Assembly: GCA_023419315.1 (NCBI GenBank)
Contig: JAEZYE010000016.1
Span: 1-59,101, forward strand
Length of the DNA stretch: 59,101 nucleotides
Reading direction: 5' to 3'
Source: Pseudomonadota bacterium
GTDB taxonomy: Bacteria > Pseudomonadota > Gammaproteobacteria > Xanthomonadales > Xanthomonadaceae
Below, piece after piece: positions 26,163 through 36,089 of this stretch. Each line of letters starts with the position of its first letter. Position 1 is the first letter of the stretch. A model generated the notes under the pieces. It worked only from the letters and a program-made list of their open reading frames with translations. It did no database searches and was not told the origin of the DNA. A program made the translations under genes and the position numbers.

Positions 26163-27572
26163 ATGGACTGGTCCGCGGGTACCGTCTTCCTCATTCTCGA
26201 CTGGCTGATCCGGCTGGCCGCGCTGCTGTGGATTCCCAGCCGCACGTCGCCGGCCGCGGCACGCAGCTGGATGCTGCTGGTCGGGTTCGTGCCGTTGTTC
26301 GGACTGCCCGCGTACCTGCTGCTCGGCCATCCCTGGCTTTCGCGCGAGCGCATCGAGCGGCAGGCGCGCGCGAACCAGGTCATCCGCGAAGAACAACAGC
26401 CGCTGCGCCAGTTGCGCTGGACGCCAGAGCACGGCATCGCCACCGAAGTCGCGCCGCTGATCGAACGCCAGGGCGCCTTCATGCCTACGCACGGCAATCG
26501 CATCGAACTGCTCAGCGATTACGACGCATCACTGAATGCCCTCATCGCCCAGATGGATGGCGCGCGGCACAGCATCCACCTGCTGTACTACCTGATGTTC
26601 GACGACAGCGTCGGGCGTGCGATCACGGCGGCGCTGTTGCGCGCACGCAATCGCGGCATCGAATGCCGCGTACTGCTCGATGCCGTGGGCGCGAAGCGCG
26701 GGTTGCGCCGGTTCCGGCGGCCGCTGCGCGAGGCCGGTGTCCGCATCCACGAACTGCTGCCCGGCGGCCTGCGCTGGCGGCGCAGTGGCCGCATGGACCT
26801 GCGCAACCACCGCAAGATTGCAGTGATCGACGGTCACACCGGATTCGTCGGTTCGCAGAACCTGGCCGACGCCGACTTCATTGCCGGCTATCCGAATCGC
26901 GAACTGGTGGCACGTGTCCACGGCCCGGCCGTTTCGCATCTGGATGCCGTGTTCGCCAGTGACTGGTATCTGGAAACCGGCGAGCGCCTGCATGTCGAAC
27001 CCGTGCAGCCGCTGCATGCGGACGAATGCACCGCACAACTGCTGCCGAGCGGACCCGCGTATCCGTTCGAAAACGCGCGCGATGCGGTCAACGCGCTGAT
27101 CCACCTCGCCAAGCGGCGCATCGTGCTGGCGACGCCGTACTTCGTTCCGGATGACGCTACGCTCAGCGCGCTGCGCATCGCCGCACTTTCAGGTGTGCAG
27201 GTGCAGTTGATCCTGTCCGCGCGCAACAACCAGCGCCTCACGGCGTGGGCGCAGGAGTCGTATTACGGCGAACTGCTCGCCGCGGGTGTGGAAATCGCGC
27301 TCTACGAACCGCACTTCCTGCATGCCAAGCACTTGAGCGTGGACGATGAGGTTGCGTTGATCGGTTCGATCAATCTCGATATCCGCTCTTTCGCCCTGAA
27401 CGCCGAGATCGGCCTGCTTTCCTACAGCGCGGATGTCGTCGCGCGGCTGCGTGCGGTCGAGGACGATTACCTGCGCCACGCACGCCGCGTGGATGCCGCG
27501 TCATGGGCGCGCCGACCGGCGTGGCGGCGGAGCCGCGATGGCATCGCGAGGCTGGCGGATTCGCTGATGTAA
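26163..27572 (+). CDS. cls: Cardiolipin synthase (phospholipase D superfamily)
   Basis: A 469-residue membrane enzyme that joins phosphatidylglycerol molecules to cardiolipin. Two N-terminal helices (residues 7-24 and 35-54) are followed by two HKD motifs: H216-K218-D223 (NHRKIAVID) and H387-K389-D394 (HAKHLSVDD). ATG 26163 starts exactly at the first helix; a longer reading adds an Arg/Pro-rich stretch. The gap 25964-26162 contains the rpmG terminator and no gene. Confidence 0.93.
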   Translation: MDWSAGTVFLILDWLIRLAALLWIPSRTSPAAARSWMLLVGFVPLFGLPAYLLLGHPWLSRERIERQARANQVIREEQQPLRQLRWTPEHGIATEVAPLIERQGAFMPTHGNRIELLSDYDASLNALIAQMDGARHSIHLLYYLMFDDSVGRAITAALLRARNRGIECRVLLDAVGAKRGLRRFRRPLREAGVRIHELLPGGLRWRRSGRMDLRNHRKIAVIDGHTGFVGSQNLADADFIAGYPNRELVARVHGPAVSHLDAVFASDWYLETGERLHVEPVQPLHADECTAQLLPSGPAYPFENARDAVNALIHLAKRRIVLATPYFVPDDATLSALRIAALSGVQVQLILSARNNQRLTAWAQESYYGELLAAGVEIALYEPHFLHAKHLSVDDEVALIGSINLDIRSFALNAEIGLLSYSADVVARLRAVEDDYLRHARRVDAASWARRPAWRRSRDGIARLADSLM

Positions 27573-27647
27573 GCGCGTGAAAGTCCGGTCGAAGTGCGGA
27601 CCGCTCATGCGCATCCGCCATGAGGCGGCAAGGACCAATGCACTAGA

Positions 27648-29039
27648 ATGCGAGCCATGACACGTGCTGCTGCGGGCTCGGCCCATGACATTGCCATCAT
27701 CGGGGGCGGCGCCGCCGGTGTACTCGTGGCCATCCAGTTGCTGCGGCAGGCGCGGAATCCGTTGCGGATTGCGCTGATCGAACCCGATCCCGCGCTCGCA
27801 CGCGGCGTGGCTTATTCAACGCCGTATCCGGAGCATGTATTGAACGTGCCGGTGCAGAAGATGAGCGCGTTCGACGATCGGCCCGATGATTTCCTCGACT
27901 GGCTGGCACGCGACGATGAAGAGGAACGGGCACGACTGGCGCCGGCCTTCGTGGAGCGACGCATCTATGGCGCCTATCTGTCTGCCCGACTGGAAGAGGC
28001 CGTCGCCGCCAGCCACGCCACACTTGAAGTCGTGCCGCAGCGCGTCCTTGCGATAACGCGCAAGGATCATTCCCTGCAACTGGCATTGAATGACGGTCAC
28101 GCGCTGACATGCCACGCGGCGGTGCTCGCGGTCGGCAATCGCGCGCGTCCACTTCCGGCACGCGGCGCGACGTCGTTGCCTCCGCACACATTGCTGTCGG
28201 CGTGGGATTTCGCCGGCGTACGCGCGATTCCGAAGGATGCGCACCTGTGCGTCGTGGGGTCGGGACTGAGCATGGTCGATGCGGTGCTGAGCTTCGTCGA
28301 GACCGGTCATCGCGGCCGCATCCAGGTGGTGTCGCGCCACGGCCTGCGCCCGCAACCGCACGCGCCGCACGCGCCGGCCGGCTTCGATCCGGAGGTACTG
28401 CAGGCGATGAACCTGCGCGAACGTTTCCGCCATCTGCGCATGCTGTTCCGCGAAGCGCAGGATGCGGGCCAGCCGTGGCAGTCGGTGATGGAACGCTTGC
28501 GGCCGCACGGACAGGCGCTGTGGCGCTCGCTTTCACAGGCGGATCAACGCCGTTTCCTGCGCCACGTCGTACGCCTGTGGGACGTGCACCGCCATCGCAT
28601 CGCCCCTGAAGTGGATGCACGCATCCAGACCTTGATCGACAGCGGGCAACTGCATTTCCGGCGCGCGCGGCTGGATGCCGTCATGCAGGCCGGTCGCTGT
28701 GTCCGTGTCACCGCCGTGGCGCACGACGGCCGCGCGCTCGACTTCGACGTCGAACACGTCATAAACGCCACCGGCATGGAGTTGCGCGTGGCGGCGATGC
28801 GCAACCCGCTGCTGAGCGACCTGATCGGCGAAGGCCATGCGCAGGAAGGGCCGCATGGCATCGGCGTCGCGGTGGATATGCAGGGACGCTTGCTGGATCA
28901 GCACGGACACGCGCAGGACGATCTGCGCGTCATCGGCAGCCTGCGCATCGGCAGCCTGTGGGAAACGATCGCCATTCCGGATCTGCGCGGGCAGGCGGAA
29001 AGCATCGCGCGTGAGTTGCTCGCCTCTCGCGTGAACTGA
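27648..29039 (+). CDS. FAD/NAD(P)-binding protein (FAD_NAD_binding_9-like)
   Basis: A 463-residue protein. An FAD Rossmann motif, IIGGGAAGVLVAIQLL, lies at about 17-32, and the block SAFDDRPDDFLDWLA matches the COG4529/HpnW-like family. The second nucleotide motif VVGSGLSMVDAVL is near 207-219, and an ATG-type motif INATGME near 363. It is probably a cytosolic flavoprotein oxidoreductase; the substrate is unknown. The start may be ATG 27657, three codons later. No operon partner. Confidence 0.82.
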   Translation: MRAMTRAAAGSAHDIAIIGGGAAGVLVAIQLLRQARNPLRIALIEPDPALARGVAYSTPYPEHVLNVPVQKMSAFDDRPDDFLDWLARDDEEERARLAPAFVERRIYGAYLSARLEEAVAASHATLEVVPQRVLAITRKDHSLQLALNDGHALTCHAAVLAVGNRARPLPARGATSLPPHTLLSAWDFAGVRAIPKDAHLCVVGSGLSMVDAVLSFVETGHRGRIQVVSRHGLRPQPHAPHAPAGFDPEVLQAMNLRERFRHLRMLFREAQDAGQPWQSVMERLRPHGQALWRSLSQADQRRFLRHVVRLWDVHRHRIAPEVDARIQTLIDSGQLHFRRARLDAVMQAGRCVRVTAVAHDGRALDFDVEHVINATGMELRVAAMRNPLLSDLIGEGHAQEGPHGIGVAVDMQGRLLDQHGHAQDDLRVIGSLRIGSLWETIAIPDLRGQAESIARELLASRVN

Positions 29040-29223
29040 TCGCGGGGCGGCAACGCGCGCAGGGTGATCCGCGCGCTGCAGGACATCCTGATCGACACAG
29101 TCCGGCTTGCATCGGCGCCACAGAGGGGGGCAGAAAACGCTGCTTTTCCCTGAACCGGGTTGACATGCTTTCCACATCGGCGCGACCACGCTCGATTTTC
29201 CTGACGCTGCCGACGAGTCCGCC

Positions 29224-30303
29224 ATGCACATGCACGCACCGCGCAAGCTCCGTTCCTTCCTGTGCTCCGTGTGCGTGTTGATGGCCGTGGCCGTTGCATC
29301 ACCGGCGCACGCGGCACATCTGGAATTCGTCACCGAAGTCGACGGCACCATCACCGATGTCACGCCTCAGCGCATCCTGTTTTTCACCATGGATGATTGG
29401 CGTCCCATCCTGAAGGTCTACAACCGTGCGACCGGCAGTCTGCGCGTGGTGCCGGATCCGAACGGACATACGCCGGGCTACGAGCAACTGACATCACGCG
29501 GCATCATGTTCGGCACCACCGAAGACGACGAGACGTCGCTGTACGAGTGGACCGGCGCCGCGACGCCATTGCTGCACGATGGAACGCCACGCGGCATGCG
29601 CGTCAGTCCGAACAGCCGGCGTTACGTGATCTGGCCGACGTGGCGTCCGGGCGAAGGACGCTATCTGATCCTGCGCGACGTGCTGCTGTCCCGCAATACG
29701 CTGGTCGGCAACGGCCGCGTGGCGGATCTGGCGGATGTCGGCGATCAGGGCGAAGTCGTCTACACCGATGGCCCCACGCCTTACAACGTGTTCCGGTTCC
29801 GCGCCGGGCAGACCGTGCAGTTGACCCACGATGCGACGTATTCGAACTTCAATCCGCTGACCGATGGCGTCAACGTGGTCTATCGCAAACAGGTGTCGGC
29901 GACGGCGTCACGGATCGTTCTGTACAACGACAGTCTCGGCGAGGTGGTGCTGCGCGATTCCAGCACGACGAACTATTTCACGCCACGCGCCGACTATTTC
30001 CCAGCCAGTGGATGGGTCGCCTTCACCCGCATCAACACGGTCGATGACGCTGCCGTCCGGCAGGTGTGGCTGCGTTCGCCGCAGGGCCAGCTCAGTGCCG
30101 TATCGCCGGCGGGCGACGATGCGTCCATCGTCGCCGTGGCCGCGGGCCAGGTCATGTACTCCAGTCGTGGCTACCTGTACCTGGGTCGCCCGGGCGCGGC
30201 GCCCGTACTCGTCTCGCCGTTCGCGGAGGGCGCCGGAACCGCGTGGCTGCAGGGGGCCTGGTACGTGCATTTCGGCGGTGGCCTGTACCGCGTCGTGCTG
30301 TAA
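29224..30303 (+). CDS. Secreted beta-propeller-like protein of unknown function
   Basis: A 359-residue protein with a signal peptide (about residues 1-30, ending AHAA). Repeated units with YEWTG, VSPNSRRYVIW, VYTDGPTPYNVFRF and VAFTRI resemble TolB-type blades, but the match to any named family is weak. It has no membrane helix beyond the signal. It lies alone between two other plus-strand genes; 29040-29223 holds a TTGACA at 29158 without a convincing -10. Confidence 0.6.
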   Translation: MHMHAPRKLRSFLCSVCVLMAVAVASPAHAAHLEFVTEVDGTITDVTPQRILFFTMDDWRPILKVYNRATGSLRVVPDPNGHTPGYEQLTSRGIMFGTTEDDETSLYEWTGAATPLLHDGTPRGMRVSPNSRRYVIWPTWRPGEGRYLILRDVLLSRNTLVGNGRVADLADVGDQGEVVYTDGPTPYNVFRFRAGQTVQLTHDATYSNFNPLTDGVNVVYRKQVSATASRIVLYNDSLGEVVLRDSSTTNYFTPRADYFPASGWVAFTRINTVDDAAVRQVWLRSPQGQLSAVSPAGDDASIVAVAAGQVMYSSRGYLYLGRPGAAPVLVSPFAEGAGTAWLQGAWYVHFGGGLYRVVL

Positions 30304-30411
30304 CCCGGACAACGGATCCGCAGGTCCATAGCCGCGGCCGGGCGAGGCGCGGTCGCTTCCGCAAAAAGCATTCCCAGTACACTGGCGCGGTTCGTCCGGG
30401 AGAGCGCCACG

Positions 30412-33400
30412 TTGATTCCGAGCTGGATCCTGCTGCTGGTGTCCGTGGCATACGCTGCGCTGCTGTTCGGCGTGGCGTGGTGGGGTGATCGCCGCCCGAT
30501 GTATCCGGATCGACCGTGGTTGCGCCCGGTCGTGTACAGCCTCGCACTGGCGGTGTACTGCTCGTCCTGGACGTTCTATGGCGCGGTCGGCAGTGCGGTG
30601 CGCAACGGCATCGGCTATCTGCCGATCTATCTCGGCCCGTTGCTGCTGCTGGTGTTCGGCTGGCGCATCATCGAGCGCCTGGCGTTGATTGCACGCAGCG
30701 AGAACACCGTTTCGATCGCCGATTTCATTTCCTCGCGCTACGGCCGTTCGCGCAAGCTCGCCGCGCTGGTGACGGTCATCGCGCTGATTGGCGTGGTGCC
30801 GTACCTGGCGCTGCAGTACAAGGCGGTAGCGATGAGCCTGAGCGTGCTGACCGGGCATGCCGGCGACATCACGCACACGTTCTTCTCGGATCCGGCCCTG
30901 TACGTCGCGTTGCTGATGGCCTTGTTCGCCGCGCTGTTCGGCACGCGCCAGGTGGATGCGACCGAGCATCACCACGGCATGATGCTGGCCATCGCGCTGG
31001 AGTCGATGATCAAGCTGATCGCGATGATCGCGATTGGCCTGTTCGCCTACTTCTGGCTGAGCGGAAAATCGATTCCGCTGGAAGCTTCGGCGCGCACGCT
31101 GTTCGAGAATGCGCCTCCGGTCGGCTTCGTCGCGCAGACGCTGCTGGGCTTCCTGGCCATCGTCTGCCTGCCGCGCCAGTTCCATGTCGCCGTGGTCGAA
31201 TGCAGCGACGTCGGTGACATCCGCCGCGCACGCTGGCTGTTCGGCGCGTACCTGATCATCTTTTCGGCGATGGTCATTCCGGTGGCGGCCGCCGGCGTGG
31301 CCCTGTTCGGCAGCAGCGGCAGCGTGCCGGACGACACGTACGTGCTCGCCCTGCCGCTGGCCGACGGCAGCAAGGCGCTGGCGCTGGTCGCGTACATCGG
31401 CGGCTTTTCCGCGGCGACCGGCATGGTGATCGTGGCGAGCATCGCGCTGGCGACGATGGTCAGCAACGATCTGGTGATGCCGGTGCTGCTGCGCCGCGGC
31501 TGGGCCGACCACCATGCCGAGGCGGATGTCGCTTCGCGCGTGCTGTGGATCCGCCGCCTGGCGATCCTGCTGCTCGCGCTCACCGCCTACGCGTATTACC
31601 GCGGCAGCAGCAACGACAGCACGCTGGCGTCCTATGGTCTGATGGCCTTCGCGGCCGTCGCCCAGTTCGCGCCCGGGCTGATCGGCGGACTGTACTGGCG
31701 CGGCGCGAGCCGGCGCGGTGTGGAGGCCGGCATGCTGCTCGGCTTCGCGACCTGGATCTATACGCTGCTGCTGCCGACGATGACGCAGGCCGGCTGGTTC
31801 GATCCCGACTGGCTGGTGCAGGGCCCGTTCGGCATCCGCTGGTTGCGCCCGCAACAACTGTTCGGGCTGAGCGGCTGGGATGCATTGACGCACGGCACGT
31901 TCTGGTCGCTGCTGCTGAACACCGGCGCGATGATGGTGGTGTCCGCGCGCTGGCGGCCCGGGCTGAACGACCGCCTGCGCGCCGCGCCCTTCCTCGATCC
32001 CTACGCGCAGCGTCCGCAGTTGGTGGCCGGCGAATGGCCCGGCAGCGTGCGCGTGGGTGATCTGCAGACGCTCGCCGAACGCGTGGTCGGTGAGCGCCAT
32101 GCGCGACGCGCGTTCATTGATCAAGCGCAGGCGCTGGGTCGCGACGTGCAGCCGCATGCGCCCGCCGATCGCGCGTGGGTGCAGTTCACCGAGCGCCTGC
32201 TGGCGGCCGCGATCGGCGCAGCGTCCGCGCGCATCGTGCTCACCAGCGTGCTGCGCGGATCCGGCATGGAACTGGGCGAAGTCGTCGCGGTGCTTGACGA
32301 GGCCGGCCAGGAGCTCCGCTTCAATCGCGAAATCCTTTCCACCACGCTGGACAACATCGCGGCCGGCGTCAGCGTCGTCGATCCGGACATGCGGCTGGTG
32401 GCATGGAACCGCCGCTACCAGCAGATGTTCGGATACCCGGACGGCATGCTGTACGTCGGCCGTCCGGTCGCGGATCTGATCCGCTACAACGCGGAGAAAG
32501 GCCAGCTCGGTGAGGGCGACATCGAAGACCAGATCGCGCGGCGCATCGCCTACATGCGCGCCGGTTCGCCACACGTGTCCGAACGCCTGCTCGGCAACGA
32601 TCAGGTGATCGAGATGCGCGGGCAACCGCTGGAAGGCGGCGGCTACGTCACCAGCTACAACGACATCAGCGACTTCAAGCGCGCCGAGCACGCGCTGCGC
32701 GAGGCCAACGAAACACTGGAGCAGCGCGTGGCCGAACGCAGCCATGCGGCCGAAGTTGCGCAACAGTCGAGGACGCGCTTCCTTGCCGCGATCAGCCACG
32801 ATGTGCTGCAGCCGTTGAACGCGGCGCGGCTCTTCGCGTCGGCGTTGCGCGATGGCGAACACAACGACGAACAGCGCCACCTGGCCGAGCGCGTCGATGC
32901 TTCCTTGCGCGCCGCCGAGGAACTGCTCGACGGACTTCTCGATGTGTCGCGGCTGGATGCCGGCGCATTGCGCGTGGACATCACCGATTTCGATGCCGGC
33001 GAACTGCTGCGCGAACTGGCCGCACAGTACGCGCCAATCGCCGCCGGACGCGGGCTGGATCTGCGCGTGCACGCCCGCACGCTGGCGGTGCGCACGGATC
33101 GCCGCCTGCTGCGCCGCGTGCTGCAGAATTTCCTCGCCAACGCGCTGCGCTACACGCGCCAGGGCCGCATCGTCATCGGCATGCGGCCGCACGCGGGGCG
33201 CGTGCGGTTGCAGGTGTGGGACACCGGACCCGGCATTCCGGAAAACCACATGCGCCAGATCTACGAAGAGTTCCAGCGCTACCAGCAGCCGTTCGACTGG
33301 GGCGAACGCGGCCTCGGCCTGGGGCTTTCGATCTGCCAGCGCATCTCGCGCCTGCTGGGCCATCACCTGGACGCGCGCAGCACTGTCGATCGCGGTTCGA

Positions 33401-33855
33401 TGTTCTCCATCGAAGTGCCGCGTGCGGCCAGCGCGCAGGTGCGGACCGTGCGCAAGCAATCGCTGGATTCACTGGCCGGGCTGCGCGTGCTGTGCGTGGA
33501 CAACGATCAGGAAATCCTCGATGGCATGCGCGCCCTGCTGGGTCGCTGGGAGGTGCATGTGATCACCGCCAACACGGTCGACGACGCGCTCGCCCGGATG
33601 GTCGAGAAGCCGATGGTCATGCTGGTGGACTACCACCTGCATGACCGTCTCGACGGGCTCGACACGCTCGATGCCCTGCGCGCCATCAGTGCTGGCAGCG
33701 TTGCGGGCGCGTTGCTCACCGCCGATGGCCGCGACGAGTTGAAGCAGCGCGCGCGCGAACGTGGCTACCGGCTGCTGACCAAGCCGGTGAAGCCGGCGTC
33801 GCTGCGCGCCTTCCTCGCCGCGCACTACGACGCACGCCAGCGTCAGGAAGCCTGA
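30412..33855 (+). CDS. crbS: Hybrid sensor kinase with sodium/solute-symporter sensor domain (CrbS-like)
   Basis: An 1147-residue protein beginning with TTG behind GGGAG. The first about 490 residues are a multi-helix sodium:solute symporter domain. Then come a PAS domain (about 640-755, TLDNIAAGVSVVDPDMRL), a HisKA domain with H796 (ISHDVLQPLNA), an ATPase domain (GLGLGLSICQ near 967) and a C-terminal receiver with D1073 (MLVDYHLHD). This architecture matches CrbS of Vibrio/Pseudomonas, which senses a carboxylate-related signal and controls acs through CrbR. A CrbR-like gene lies 4.7 kb away beside acs. The 3' end overlaps the convergent kinase gene by 13 bp. Symbol by architecture and context. 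Confidence 0.85.
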   Translation: MIPSWILLLVSVAYAALLFGVAWWGDRRPMYPDRPWLRPVVYSLALAVYCSSWTFYGAVGSAVRNGIGYLPIYLGPLLLLVFGWRIIERLALIARSENTVSIADFISSRYGRSRKLAALVTVIALIGVVPYLALQYKAVAMSLSVLTGHAGDITHTFFSDPALYVALLMALFAALFGTRQVDATEHHHGMMLAIALESMIKLIAMIAIGLFAYFWLSGKSIPLEASARTLFENAPPVGFVAQTLLGFLAIVCLPRQFHVAVVECSDVGDIRRARWLFGAYLIIFSAMVIPVAAAGVALFGSSGSVPDDTYVLALPLADGSKALALVAYIGGFSAATGMVIVASIALATMVSNDLVMPVLLRRGWADHHAEADVASRVLWIRRLAILLLALTAYAYYRGSSNDSTLASYGLMAFAAVAQFAPGLIGGLYWRGASRRGVEAGMLLGFATWIYTLLLPTMTQAGWFDPDWLVQGPFGIRWLRPQQLFGLSGWDALTHGTFWSLLLNTGAMMVVSARWRPGLNDRLRAAPFLDPYAQRPQLVAGEWPGSVRVGDLQTLAERVVGERHARRAFIDQAQALGRDVQPHAPADRAWVQFTERLLAAAIGAASARIVLTSVLRGSGMELGEVVAVLDEAGQELRFNREILSTTLDNIAAGVSVVDPDMRLVAWNRRYQQMFGYPDGMLYVGRPVADLIRYNAEKGQLGEGDIEDQIARRIAYMRAGSPHVSERLLGNDQVIEMRGQPLEGGGYVTSYNDISDFKRAEHALREANETLEQRVAERSHAAEVAQQSRTRFLAAISHDVLQPLNAARLFASALRDGEHNDEQRHLAERVDASLRAAEELLDGLLDVSRLDAGALRVDITDFDAGELLRELAAQYAPIAAGRGLDLRVHARTLAVRTDRRLLRRVLQNFLANALRYTRQGRIVIGMRPHAGRVRLQVWDTGPGIPENHMRQIYEEFQRYQQPFDWGERGLGLGLSICQRISRLLGHHLDARSTVDRGSMFSIEVPRAASAQVRTVRKQSLDSLAGLRVLCVDNDQEILDGMRALLGRWEVHVITANTVDDALARMVEKPMVMLVDYHLHDRLDGLDTLDALRAISAGSVAGALLTADGRDELKQRARERGYRLLTKPVKPASLRAFLAAHYDARQRQEA

Positions 33856-35132
33856 TCGGGCGCGACCGGGCGCAGACGCAAGCGCGCGCGCGTGCCCTGG
33901 TCGGGCGAGGCTTCGATGTCCAGTTGCCAGCCAAGGTGGTCGCACAGGCGTGCGATCAGATCCAGGCCGATGCCGCCCCCGTCGCGACCTTCGCCCCGCA
34001 CATGCCGCGCGTACAACTGGCTGATTTCCTCCGGACTCATGCCATGCCCGGGATCGGTAATGGTCACAGTCGCGTCCGCATCGAGCTGGATGTGGATGCG
34101 CCCGCGATCGCTGTGCTCGATCGCATTGCGCAGCAGGTTGCCGACTGCGGCCTGCACCACGCCGACCGGCGCGACGAGCATGACGGGCGGAAGTGCATCG
34201 ACCTGCAGTTCCAGTTCCTTGCCTTCGGCCAGGTGCCGGTGATCCTCGACGATCTCCGGAAGCAGCACCTCCAGCGCGACTTCATCACTGATGGCCGCCA
34301 GCCGTTTCGGATCCTTCGCCAGGACCAGCAGCAGCGAAATCAGCTGATCGATCTTGTAGGTGCTGCGCAGCACGCGTTGCAGTTGCTCGCGCGCAATCGG
34401 CGGGACGCCCGGCTGCTCGTGCGCCAGGCGCGCGGCGCCTGCGATGACGGCGATGGGCGTGCGCAGTTCATGGCTGGCGCTGTTGACGAAGGCGCGTTCG
34501 CGTTCGACGAACTGTTCGCTGCGGGCGAGGTAGTCGTTGAATGCATCGGCGATGACCTGCAGTTCGTGGCTTGCGTCCTCATCGACTGCGATACGCTGGC
34601 GCGGCGCTTCGGGCCGAAGCCGTTCGATGTCGCCCGCCATCGTGCTGAGCGGTCGGATGATCCGGCCCAGCGCCCACGCCAGCAACAATCCGAGCAGCAC
34701 GACTGCAGCGATCATTCCCGCCACGATGCTGCTGCTGATCTCGGCTTCCAGTCCTTCGAATTCGGTGATGTCCAGCGCGATGGCGACGCGGCCTTCGGAC
34801 AGGTCCTGCACCATCACCACGCAGAGTTTGCCTTCGACCCAGCGATCATCGTGCAGGCCGGGCGACAGGGCGCGCAGATCCGCGGGCGGCGACGGCGCGC
34901 CGTTCCAGTGGTACATGCGCATGCTGTCCATGTCGGTCCAGCGGTAGTCCGGATCGGCCGTGCGCCGCTCGTTGTAGTGGTGCAGCTCGGCACGCAACAG
35001 CGACTCCCACACCATGCGTTCGGCTTCTTCGTTGACGATCAGACCGCCGATGAAGATCGCAGCCGACAGCAGCGAGAGATAGATCAGCAGCCAGCCGAGG
35101 ATACGGCGGCGCAATCCGGGCCTAGTGGCCAT
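33843..35132 (-). CDS. Two-component sensor histidine kinase (PmrB-like)
   Basis: A 429-residue kinase, start ATG 35132, overlapping the response regulator by 11 bp. A helix at 11-33, a periplasmic sensor domain (34-133), a second helix at 134-157, a HAMP region, HisKA with H221 (NSASHELRTPIAVI) and an ATPase domain with NLLRNAIEHS and GGGIGLDL make a classic inner-membrane kinase. It lies divergently from a PAP2 phosphatase and EptA-like gene, so a lipid A-modification (PmrB) role is the best guess. The signal is unknown. Confidence 0.87.
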   Translation of the reverse strand: MATRPGLRRRILGWLLIYLSLLSAAIFIGGLIVNEEAERMVWESLLRAELHHYNERRTADPDYRWTDMDSMRMYHWNGAPSPPADLRALSPGLHDDRWVEGKLCVVMVQDLSEGRVAIALDITEFEGLEAEISSSIVAGMIAAVVLLGLLLAWALGRIIRPLSTMAGDIERLRPEAPRQRIAVDEDASHELQVIADAFNDYLARSEQFVERERAFVNSASHELRTPIAVIAGAARLAHEQPGVPPIAREQLQRVLRSTYKIDQLISLLLVLAKDPKRLAAISDEVALEVLLPEIVEDHRHLAEGKELELQVDALPPVMLVAPVGVVQAAVGNLLRNAIEHSDRGRIHIQLDADATVTITDPGHGMSPEEISQLYARHVRGEGRDGGGIGLDLIARLCDHLGWQLDIEASPDQGTRARLRLRPVAPDQAS

Positions 35133-35838
35133 CGGCCTGCACCTGCGTATCCTGCGGGCTGTCGGGCGTCGCCAAGCGATAGCCGACGCGCGGCAGCGTC
35201 TGGATGAGCTTGCGGGCGAAGGGTCCATCGACGCTGCGGCGCAGTTCGTAGATGTGCGAGCGGAGCATGTCGCCATCGGGCGGCGCATCGCCCCACAACG
35301 CGTATTCGAGGCGATCACGCGTCACTGCCGCGGGACTGGCCTGCATCAGCACTTCCAGCAATTTGCGGCAGGCCGGGTACAGATGCAGCGGCATGCCGGC
35401 GCGGCTGGCTTCGAGCGTGGACAGATCCAGGCGCAGATCACCGACTTCCAGTACGCGACGGCGGCCGCGGCCGGATGCGCGCGCAAGGACGGCTTCCAGG
35501 CGCACTTCCAGTTCCGGCAGTTCGAAGGGTTTGGTCAGGTAGTCATCGGCCCCGGCGCGGAAGCCGGCGATCTTGTCGGGCAGCTCGTCGCGCGCCGTCA
35601 GCATGATCACCGGTGTGTCGCCACGCGCACCGCTCTGGCGCAGGCGGCCGAGCAGTTCCCGCCCGTCCAGGCGCGGCAGCATCCAGTCGAGCAGGATGGC
35701 GTCGTATGCCTGCGTCGTCGCCAGATGCAGACCGGTCACACCGTCGGGCGCTGCATCCAGTGAGTGGCCGCGCGCTTCGAAATAGTCGAAGAGGTTCGCC
35801 ACCAGATTGCGGTTGTCTTCGATGACCAGCAGTCGCAT
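35122..35838 (-). CDS. OmpR/PhoB-type response regulator (PmrA-like)
   Basis: A 238-residue regulator. The receiver (residues 1-120) has D51 in LLDWMLPRLDG and a T-K pair (MLTARDE, YLTKPF). The C-terminal winged helix has DRLEYALWGDAPP and SHIYELRRSVD. ATG 35838 is the natural start. It shares an operon with the kinase and probably controls the divergent PAP2-eptA genes; the 251-bp gap 35839-36089 is the likely control region. Confidence 0.9.
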   Translation of the reverse strand: MRLLVIEDNRNLVANLFDYFEARGHSLDAAPDGVTGLHLATTQAYDAILLDWMLPRLDGRELLGRLRQSGARGDTPVIMLTARDELPDKIAGFRAGADDYLTKPFELPELEVRLEAVLARASGRGRRRVLEVGDLRLDLSTLEASRAGMPLHLYPACRKLLEVLMQASPAAVTRDRLEYALWGDAPPDGDMLRSHIYELRRSVDGPFARKLIQTLPRVGYRLATPDSPQDTQVQADGH

Positions 35839-36089
35839 GGCGGTGTCCGGGGACGATGCACGTGGGGTGTCGCGAACGGACTTCGCAGCCTGCGGACAGG
35901 CCTGTCGGAATTCCGTCGTGGCGCGAAGTCTCGCACAGGTCCCACTGGCTGACGGAACAACGCCGGCTGAAGCGCTTTTTCGGGTGGTGGCGCGCTTAAC
36001 GGATCTCCCATGCGGCTCCGACCGCGCTCCGACATCACGGAATCGAGCATGCCCGCCATGCCGGAGCCACCGGCGAATGCGGGTTTCCG

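Noticed and set aside
29158..29200. TTGACA before the secreted propeller-like gene
   Set aside because: No -10 like element at 16-18 bases, so it is not listed as a promoter.
29908..33459. A very long antisense frame across the kinase gene
   Set aside because: It mirrors the third-codon-position pattern of the real kinase gene. Its product is a string rich in Arg, His, Gln and Ala without hydrophobic segments or any domain.
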